NCBI GenBank assembly: GCA_021734125.1
Contig: JAIPJN010000003.1
Coordinates: 1-43,063 of the forward strand
DNA from: Patescibacteria group bacterium
Lineage (GTDB): Bacteria; Patescibacteriota; Patescibacteriia; JAGPKW01
Length of the DNA stretch: 43,063 nt
Direction: 5' to 3'
A program made the position numbers and the translations under genes. The notes under the pieces are model-generated. The model worked only from the letters and a program-made list of their open reading frames with translations, did not search any database and had not been told where the DNA came from. Of this stretch, positions 36,030 through 43,063 are shown in pieces. The first letter of the stretch is position 1, and every line of letters starts with the position of its first letter.

Positions 36030-38783
36030 TTATGCCCCACAACAATGTTTGTATTTTTTACCACTACCACAAGGACATGGATCATTTCTACCCACTTTTT
36101 TACCATGCTTATCTCTTAATTTTTCAGCATTTCCTTCCCGTGAACTAGTTTCTTTATTCATTTTTTCTCTAATATCATCTTTCTTTAAAAAAGCATTGAA
36201 TTGTTCTTTTTGTTCAGCTCCGGTCATTTTAATATCTTTTAAATTGTCAGCATTTTCTGGGGTTATTAATTTAACTTTAAAAATAGAGTAAACAATTCTA
36301 TTTTGGATATCATCCATCATCTTATCAAAAGCCATATAAGCTTCTTTTTTATATTCAACAAGAGGATCTCTTTGTCCATAACCTCTCAAACCTATTCCCA
36401 TTCTTATTGAAGATATATTTTCAAGATGTTCTATCCAAAGTCTATCAATAACTCTTAAAATAATATTTTTTTCTATTCCTCTTAATATTTCGGGAGTAAT
36501 ATCTTTTTCTAAAAGCGCATAAGAAGAAGCCGCTAAATCAAATAAATATTTAACGATAGCTTCTCTATATTTTTCTACATTCTTTTCATTTTTTTCTCTT
36601 AAATTTTGTAAAATCTTTTCCATTCCTGAAACTCCCTCTTTTAAAGGAAATATAGTAAGCATAGTTTCTGATATTTCTTTTAAATCCCATTCTTTAGAAT
36701 TTTCTTGTGCAGCATGAAATGTTACAACTTGGTTTATTTCAGATTTAATAAAATCTAAAATAATTTCTCTAGAATTTTCATTATTTTCTAATAAATAATT
36801 TCTTTTATTATAAATTAAATTTCTTTGATTATTTAAAACATCATCATATTCAACAAGGTGTTTTCTGATATCAAAATTATTCCCTTCAACTTTTTTCTGA
36901 GCAGATTCTAAAGATCTAGAGACTAATTTATTCTCAATAGGAAGATCATCTGGAATACCCATTCTATTCATCATATTTTTCATTCTATCAGGAGAAAATA
37001 TTCTCATAAGATCATCTTCTAAAGAAACATAAAATCTACTTTCACCAGGATCTCCTTGACGACCAGACCTACCACGAAGCTGATTATCTATTCTTCTAGC
37101 TTCATGTCTTTCTGTTCCAACAACATACAAACCGCCTAATTTTTTAACTTTTTTATATTCTTCATCCTCTTTTGGATTTCCTCCCAACATAATATCAACT
37201 CCCCTACCAGCCATATTAGTAGCAACAGTAATAGATTTAGATTTACCAGCTTGAGCTATAATTTCAGCTTCTCTTGCATGATTTTTAGCATTTAAAACTT
37301 CATGAGGAAGTCCTGCTTTATCTAATAATTTATCTAATAATTCATTTTTATCTATAGAAGCAGTACCAATCAAAACAGGCTGACCTTTTTCATATCTTTC
37401 TCTAATATCCTGTATTACAGCATCAAATTTAGCTTTTTCTGTTTTATAAATTTTATCAGACTTATCTAATCTTATAACAGGTTCATTTGTAGGCACTACT
37501 ATAGTTTCTAAATTATAAATTTTACTAAATTCTTCAGCTTCAGTTATAGCTGTACCAGTCATACCAGCCAATTTATTATACATTCTAAAATAATTTTGTA
37601 ATGTTATTGTAGCTAAAGTTATACTTTCATTTTTTATATCTACACCTTCTTTTGCTTCTATTGCTTGATGTAAACCCTGAGAATACCTTCTACCCGGCAT
37701 AAGTCTTCCTGTAAATTCGTCAACAATAACAATTTCTCCTTCTTTTATTACATAATCTCTATCAATATTAAATAAAACTTCAGCTTTTAAAGCTTCTTCT
37801 AAATGGTGAACAAGTAAAATTCCTTCATCTGTATAGATATTTGCAACTCCAAGCATAGATTCTATTTTTGCTAAACCTTCTTCAGTAAGTGTTGCCGTTC
37901 TCATTTTTTCATCAATATTATAATCAGTTTCTGCATTTAATCTTTTAACAATTTGAGCAAATTTATAATATTGATCTTTATCTCCACCAGAAGGGGCTGA
38001 AATTATAAGGGGTGTTCTAGCTTCATCAATTAAAATACTATCAACTTCGTCTACTATAGTATAATTTAATTCTCTTTGGACTTGATCTTCTTTCTTATCA
38101 ACCATATTATCTCTTAAATAATCAAAACCAAATTCATTATTAGTTCCGTATAAAATATCTAAATCATAAGCTTCTTTTCTAGTAACGGATGTAAATTTAA
38201 ATTTATAATTTCCAACAGTTTCAAAAAATGAAGAAGAAGTTTCTTCATCTTCATCTGTTTTTTCATTACTATCTAAAATTTCAAGTTTCATAGATGTTTG
38301 ATGACCTATAAAACCAACGCTAAGTCCTAAAAAAGTATAAACTTTTCCCATATTAAAACAATCTCTTTTTGCAAGATAATCATTAACAGTTACAATATGA
38401 ACTCCTTTTCCAGAAAGACCATTTAACACTCCAGGTAAAGTTGCAACTAGGGTTTTTCCTTCTCCGGTTTTCATTTCACAAACATAATTTTTGTGTAAAA
38501 AATATCCAGCTAAAACTTGAACGTCAAAATGAGTCATTTTTAGAATTCTTGTAGAAGCTTCTTTTGTAATAGCAAAAACATCTTCTAGAATATCTTCCAT
38601 TTCTTGTTCATAATCTTGTGATTCTAAAATTTTATTTTTATAATTATAAATTGCATTTTTTAATTCTATATCAGATAATTTACTATATTTTGAGGATAAA
38701 GAATTAACTTTTTCAACAATTATTTGATTTTTTTTCATTATTTTTTCATTTGGATCAGGAAAAATTTTATTTAAAAAAGACAT
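36030..38783 (-). CDS. secA: Preprotein translocase SecA with C-terminal zinc motif
   Basis: MKTGEGKTLVATLPGVLNGLSGKGVHIVTVNDYLAKRD, TNMAGRGVDIMLGG, RNDPCPCGSGKKYKHCCGA. Confidence 0.97.
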   Translation of the reverse strand: MSFLNKIFPDPNEKIMKKNQIIVEKVNSLSSKYSKLSDIELKNAIYNYKNKILESQDYEQEMEDILEDVFAITKEASTRILKMTHFDVQVLAGYFLHKNYVCEMKTGEGKTLVATLPGVLNGLSGKGVHIVTVNDYLAKRDCFNMGKVYTFLGLSVGFIGHQTSMKLEILDSNEKTDEDEETSSSFFETVGNYKFKFTSVTRKEAYDLDILYGTNNEFGFDYLRDNMVDKKEDQVQRELNYTIVDEVDSILIDEARTPLIISAPSGGDKDQYYKFAQIVKRLNAETDYNIDEKMRTATLTEEGLAKIESMLGVANIYTDEGILLVHHLEEALKAEVLFNIDRDYVIKEGEIVIVDEFTGRLMPGRRYSQGLHQAIEAKEGVDIKNESITLATITLQNYFRMYNKLAGMTGTAITEAEEFSKIYNLETIVVPTNEPVIRLDKSDKIYKTEKAKFDAVIQDIRERYEKGQPVLIGTASIDKNELLDKLLDKAGLPHEVLNAKNHAREAEIIAQAGKSKSITVATNMAGRGVDIMLGGNPKEDEEYKKVKKLGGLYVVGTERHEARRIDNQLRGRSGRQGDPGESRFYVSLEDDLMRIFSPDRMKNMMNRMGIPDDLPIENKLVSRSLESAQKKVEGNNFDIRKHLVEYDDVLNNQRNLIYNKRNYLLENNENSREIILDFIKSEINQVVTFHAAQENSKEWDLKEISETMLTIFPLKEGVSGMEKILQNLREKNEKNVEKYREAIVKYLFDLAASSYALLEKDITPEILRGIEKNIILRVIDRLWIEHLENISSIRMGIGLRGYGQRDPLVEYKKEAYMAFDKMMDDIQNRIVYSIFKVKLITPENADNLKDIKMTGAEQKEQFNAFLKKDDIREKMNKETSSREGNAEKLRDKHGKKVGRNDPCPCGSGKKYKHCCGA

Positions 38784-38865
38784 TTTTTTCGTACATTAAA
38801 CAATTAATTATTATAATTTTACAATAAAATTACAGAAAATGCGAATATAAATAAAAATTATACAA

Positions 38866-38889
38866 TGGCCAGCCATGGCTGGCCACTAC
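38866..38889. repeat. Type F palindrome
   Basis: tggccagccatggctggccactac, 20-bp perfect palindrome. Confidence 0.93.
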
Positions 38890-38901
38890 ATTTTTTACAA
38901 A

Positions 38902-40107
38902 TTATTCGTGTCTTAATGCGTCTATTGGATTTAATTTACTCGCCTTTTTTGCTGGATAATATCCAAAAACAATACCAATAAAAGCACATATTCCTAAACC
39001 TAATCCAATAGACTTCAAGGATAAAATAGAATCAAAACCAATTAAAGATGAAGCAATAGACGATAAACCCCAACCCATTAATATACCAATTATTCCTCCA
39101 ATTAAAGTTAATACAATTGCTTCAAGTAAAAATTGATTAGTGATTTCTTTATTTTTTGCTCCGATAGCTTTTCTTAAACCTATTTCTTTAGTTCTTTCAG
39201 AAATATTAGTAAGCATCATATTCATAATTCCAATTCCTCCAACTAAAAGTGATATTCCAGCAATGGCAGCTAAAACTCCAGATAATGTTCCCATAATAGT
39301 ATCTGTTAATTCTAATATATCTTCTTGAGAAATAATATTAAAATAATCTTGTTCATCTTTATTTATAATTCCCCTATTTTTCTCTAAAATATATTTTATT
39401 TCCTCTTCTTCTATTAAGGGATTAGCATCTGTAGCTAATTCAACAAACATAGCATTATAACTATCATTACCAGTTATAAATCTTCCAGCAGTATTTACAG
39501 GAAGAAAAATCCAAGAAGTCATATCATTCATTCCCGATGCTTCAGAATCATCAAATACACCTAAAACTAAATATTTAGTTCCATTTATTTTTATTTCTTT
39601 TCCAATAGGATCTTTATTTTCAAATAAATCCTCAGAAATTTCAGGACTAATTATTGCAACTTTAGAATATGCATCATTCTGTAAACTATTAAAAAAAACT
39701 CCGTTTTTAAGACCCATATTCATAGTTTCTAAATAGCCGTCAGGAATTCCTGTTATAGAATAAGTTTCAGAAATATCAAGATAAGAAACATCAGAAGATG
39801 CAGAAATTACTCCATAAGCATTTTCTATATTTTCTAATTTTAATAAAGATTCAACATCATCATAATTTAACATTTCAGGTCTTATATTATTTTCAAAAAA
39901 AGTAGGAGAATTAATGGCAATTGTTAAAAAATTAGATCCAACAGAATTAATTTCACTTTCTATTGATGAAGAAGCGCTTTCTCCAACAGAAATCATAGAA
40001 ATAACAGAGCCAATTCCAATAACAATACCTAAAACAGTTAAAAATGTTCTTATTTTATTAGTAAACAGTGAATTAAAAGTTTCTGATATTAAATCAAATA
40101 ATTTCAT
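38902..40107 (-). CDS. MacB-like ABC transporter permease
   Basis: FNSLFTNKIRTFLTVLGIVIGIGSVISMISVGE...ERTKEIGLRKAIGAKNKEITNQFLLEAIVLTLIGG. Confidence 0.92.
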   Translation of the reverse strand: MKLFDLISETFNSLFTNKIRTFLTVLGIVIGIGSVISMISVGESASSSIESEINSVGSNFLTIAINSPTFFENNIRPEMLNYDDVESLLKLENIENAYGVISASSDVSYLDISETYSITGIPDGYLETMNMGLKNGVFFNSLQNDAYSKVAIISPEISEDLFENKDPIGKEIKINGTKYLVLGVFDDSEASGMNDMTSWIFLPVNTAGRFITGNDSYNAMFVELATDANPLIEEEEIKYILEKNRGIINKDEQDYFNIISQEDILELTDTIMGTLSGVLAAIAGISLLVGGIGIMNMMLTNISERTKEIGLRKAIGAKNKEITNQFLLEAIVLTLIGGIIGILMGWGLSSIASSLIGFDSILSLKSIGLGLGICAFIGIVFGYYPAKKASKLNPIDALRHE

Positions 40108-40108
40108 A

Positions 40109-40831
40109 TTAATTAGAAAATATTTTTTTAGTTTTTTGATTTTTATAATCTTCAGTTATCATCCCATCTTTAATCCTGATAATTCTATCAGCAGAATTAG
40201 CAACATATTCATCATGCGTTATTAAAATAATAGTAACCCCTTCGTCTTTATTTAATTTTTGAAAAGTCTTTAAAACAAAATCTCCAGTTTTACTATCTAA
40301 ATTTCCTGTTGGTTCATCTGCTAAAACAATTGAAGGAGAATTAACTAATGCTCTAGCAATTGCTACTCTTTGCATTTGTCCACCTGAAATTTCATTAGCC
40401 TTATTTTTTATTTTAGTCATATCAAACGAAACACTTTCTAAAAATTTTAAAGCAATTTTTTTTCTTTCTTTTATATGAATTTGGGTATTATAAATAAGTG
40501 GAAGTATAACATTATTCAAAACATTTGTTTTCCCTAATAAATTGAAAGATTGAAAAACAAATCCAATTTCTTTTTGTCTGATATTAGATAATTCTCCAGA
40601 GTCCATTTCTGATATATTTTTATTATTTAAAAAATAATCACCTGAATTTGCAGTGTCTAAAGCCCCTAAGATATTCATCATAGTAGATTTACCAGATCCA
40701 GAAGGCCCAATAATTGCAATAAATTCTCCTCTATTTACAAAAAAATTTATATCTTTTAATGCATGAAAAGAATTAGAACCCTTACCATAATACTTATTTA
40801 AATTTATACATTCAATAACTTTTTCTGACAT
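40109..40831 (-). CDS. MacB/LolD-like ABC transporter ATPase
   Basis: IGPSGSGKSTMMNILGALD, NEISGGQMQRVAIARALVNSPSIVLADEPTGNLDSKTG. Confidence 0.95.
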   Translation of the reverse strand: MSEKVIECINLNKYYGKGSNSFHALKDINFFVNRGEFIAIIGPSGSGKSTMMNILGALDTANSGDYFLNNKNISEMDSGELSNIRQKEIGFVFQSFNLLGKTNVLNNVILPLIYNTQIHIKERKKIALKFLESVSFDMTKIKNKANEISGGQMQRVAIARALVNSPSIVLADEPTGNLDSKTGDFVLKTFQKLNKDEGVTIILITHDEYVANSADRIIRIKDGMITEDYKNQKTKKIFSN

Positions 40832-40837
40832 TTTATA

Positions 40838-42700
40838 TTATTTAGAAGGATAAGTTTTCGCCCCACCTCCTCTACCTTGAGGAGCTGTTGATGTTTCCAT
40901 ATTCATCATATCCATAAAATTTTTAGTAGTATCAGAAGATGTGTTTATAGTCCTAGTTATAATTTCTTCACCAACTTCAATTCCAGATAAAATTTCATAA
41001 TTAAAATCATTATAATCACCTATTTTTACATATTTTTTTTCAGGAGAGTTATTTTTCAAAACTTCAACATAAAAACCATTATCATCCTCTTTTAAAGCAA
41101 AACTGCTTACTAATAACAAATTTTCTTTTTTAGATATTATAATTTTTATATCAGCATTCATACCATCTCTTATTTTGCTATATTTTTCTGAATTTTCTTC
41201 ATTATTTATAGAAACTACAACTTTATAATATGTTAAATCAGAATATCCTTCTTCAGGTAGTCTAGAAACAGATATAACTTCACCAGAAAAAGTTGTATCT
41301 ACAAAAATATCAAATTTTATTTCTACTTCTTGTCCTTTTTTAATTTTTGAAATATATGTTTCATTAACCAAAGCTTCTATTGTTTTTTTATCAGAATTTA
41401 TACTTAAAAGTTGAGTATTGGAGTTTACAGAATCTCCAACATCAACATCTAAAGATGTAATAATTCCAGAATTTGGTGCTTTTATATAATATTTATCTAA
41501 ATTTTTATATAAAGTATTTAAATTATTTTGAGATTGAGTTACACTAATTTCTCTAGATCTTATATCTTTATAATCAGCACCATCTAAAAGATCCTTTAAA
41601 CTTTGTTGTTGAATTTTTATATTTTTTTCAGCGTTTTCTATAGATTCTTTAATATTATTTATTCCTGTTCCAGAATCACTATACATTAAATTATTTACAG
41701 TTGTTACATGAGAGTTTATAGTTGGAGTAATTTGAGAAAGTAAAGTATTATATTCAGTTAATTTATGATAAACAGTCCTTAAATGTTCTTCATTATAATC
41801 AATCCAATAATCATATAAAATATTTTCGGACCTTATTAAATCATATATAGCATCAGAAATCTCTTCTGTTTTTTTAATTAAAGTTTCAATTTCTTCTTTT
41901 TTTGAAGAAGTGTCTATATTATAATAATAATCAATATTTTTAGAATAAATACTTTTTGCTTTTAAATAATATAAAGTAGCAGTTCTTATATATTTTTCTA
42001 AATCATTTTGATCAGTTATATTATAAAAATTAGCATCAGTTGTAAGAATGTTTGTCCAATAATCTGGAATTTCTACATTCCAAATATCAGAATTATCTAA
42101 AGTATAGTTATCATCTTCTTCATCATATGTTATATAAAGATCTGATAAATATAAAATTTTTCTAGAATCAGAAAGTAAATCATTAAAATCTAAATATATA
42201 GAATTAAGGGTTGTTAGAATTGAATTATATTTTCTATCTAATTTTATTTCTAAATTTTCAAGATTTTGTTTAGCCTGAGTTAAAGATTGTTCTGCTCTAA
42301 GAATAGAAAGATCATCAACCGGCTCTTTTATACTTTCTAAATTTAAATTAGCTATTTCAAGAGAATTTTTTGCATTTAAAATATTATCATTATAAGAAGA
42401 TGGATCTAATATTAATAAATCTTGTCCTTTTTCTACATAATCACCTTCTTCTACATTAATAGATAAAATTTCCTCAGAAACTTCAGCTTTTATTATATTA
42501 GAATAATTAGAAACAACTTCCCCTGAAACTTCAACATAATCTTCAAAAGTTTCCTTTTCTAAAATTTCAGTTATATAAGAAATTGTATTTCCTGTATTAT
42601 TTTTATTTTTAAATAAAAAAAATAAAACAATTCCTAAAATAATTAAAATTAAAATTAACCATTTAATTAATTTTTTAATTTTTTTCTTATTTTTTAACAT
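40838..42700 (-). CDS. HlyD/MacA-family membrane fusion (periplasmic adaptor) protein
   Basis: N-terminal TM, EVSGEVVSNYSNIIKAEVSEEILSINVEEGDYVEKGQDLLILD, IKAPNSGIITSLDVDVGDSVNSNTQLL, long coiled-coil. Confidence 0.88.
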   Translation of the reverse strand: MLKNKKKIKKLIKWLILILIILGIVLFFLFKNKNNTGNTISYITEILEKETFEDYVEVSGEVVSNYSNIIKAEVSEEILSINVEEGDYVEKGQDLLILDPSSYNDNILNAKNSLEIANLNLESIKEPVDDLSILRAEQSLTQAKQNLENLEIKLDRKYNSILTTLNSIYLDFNDLLSDSRKILYLSDLYITYDEEDDNYTLDNSDIWNVEIPDYWTNILTTDANFYNITDQNDLEKYIRTATLYYLKAKSIYSKNIDYYYNIDTSSKKEEIETLIKKTEEISDAIYDLIRSENILYDYWIDYNEEHLRTVYHKLTEYNTLLSQITPTINSHVTTVNNLMYSDSGTGINNIKESIENAEKNIKIQQQSLKDLLDGADYKDIRSREISVTQSQNNLNTLYKNLDKYYIKAPNSGIITSLDVDVGDSVNSNTQLLSINSDKKTIEALVNETYISKIKKGQEVEIKFDIFVDTTFSGEVISVSRLPEEGYSDLTYYKVVVSINNEENSEKYSKIRDGMNADIKIIISKKENLLLVSSFALKEDDNGFYVEVLKNNSPEKKYVKIGDYNDFNYEILSGIEVGEEIITRTINTSSDTTKNFMDMMNMETSTAPQGRGGGAKTYPSK

Positions 42701-42791
42701 CTTATTATTTTATATTTTAAGCACTTAAAGTATTACTCATATTATAATAAAAAATATTCAAAGTAAACTAAATTTTTACTAAAATAAAAAA

Positions 42792-42817
42792 AACTCTCTT
42801 AATTTATTAAGAGAGTT
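42792..42817 (-). terminator. Rho-independent terminator
   Basis: aactctcttaa ttta ttaagagagtt, U-rich tract on minus strand. Confidence 0.8.
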
Positions 42818-42829
42818 AAAATTTTTAAA

Positions 42830-43063
42830 TTAAATAGGAAGAATTTTAACTACTTTTATATCTTCATATAAAAGTAATTTATCTTTTAATTTTAAAATTA
42901 ATCCCAAAAAATCTTTTGTATAATTACCATTTCTAAAAAAAACAATAATTATAGAAGCATGATAACCTTCTTTTTTACAATAAATGTTTATATCTTTATT
43001 GTGTTTAGAAAGTTCACATACAACATCATGAATAGCATTAAAATAATCACCCGCACCTTCAAA
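42830..43063 (-). CDS. C-terminal fragment of hypothetical protein (runs off window)
   Basis: Open minus frame: FEGAGDYFNAIHDVVCELSKHNKDINIYCKKEGYHASIIIVFFRNGNYTKDFLGLILKLKDKLLLYEDIKVVKILPI*. Confidence 0.6.
   Translation of the reverse strand, partial: FEGAGDYFNAIHDVVCELSKHNKDINIYCKKEGYHASIIIVFFRNGNYTKDFLGLILKLKDKLLLYEDIKVVKILPI

Noticed and set aside
1-43063. Alternative genetic code (UGA recoding as Gly or Trp)
   Set aside because: Core genes translate full-length in the standard code, Trp is encoded by TGG, and the GT4 gene at 34835-35965 ends in TGA.

Overview
AT-rich bacterial chromosome window with standard stop codons (mostly TAA, one clear TGA). It looks like a reduced-genome lineage; a Patescibacteria/CPR-like origin is my inference from gene content and is not proven. 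Housekeeping genes include secG, an ABC substrate-binding protein, RNase J, uvrB, a murC-like ligase, gltX, rpmE, rplY, smpB, ssrA, infC-rpmI-rplT, ybaB, recR, rplU, hisS, a UvrD-type helicase-nuclease, lysS, secA and a MacAB-like exporter. There is also a surface-polysaccharide set: flippase, RmlD, O-antigen ligase/polymerase-like protein and two glycosyltransferases. RNA genes are tRNA-Lys(UUU), tRNA-Arg(GCG), tRNA-Gln(UUG) and tmRNA. The most striking unexplained structure is about 20 short GC-rich palindromes confined to intergenic DNA. They share a GTAG...CTAC frame but carry several interchangeable inner cores, with compensatory (covarying) changes, half-copies, composites, a chimera and a recurrent AT-rich flank (ACATGAATTGTGAAATAAAACG). 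A second pattern is that seven small or orphan genes each have a consensus Shine-Dalgarno, mostly with a sigma70-like promoter and their own terminator, while the housekeeping genes I checked have almost no SD. No transposase, CRISPR array or recognised defence system is visible.
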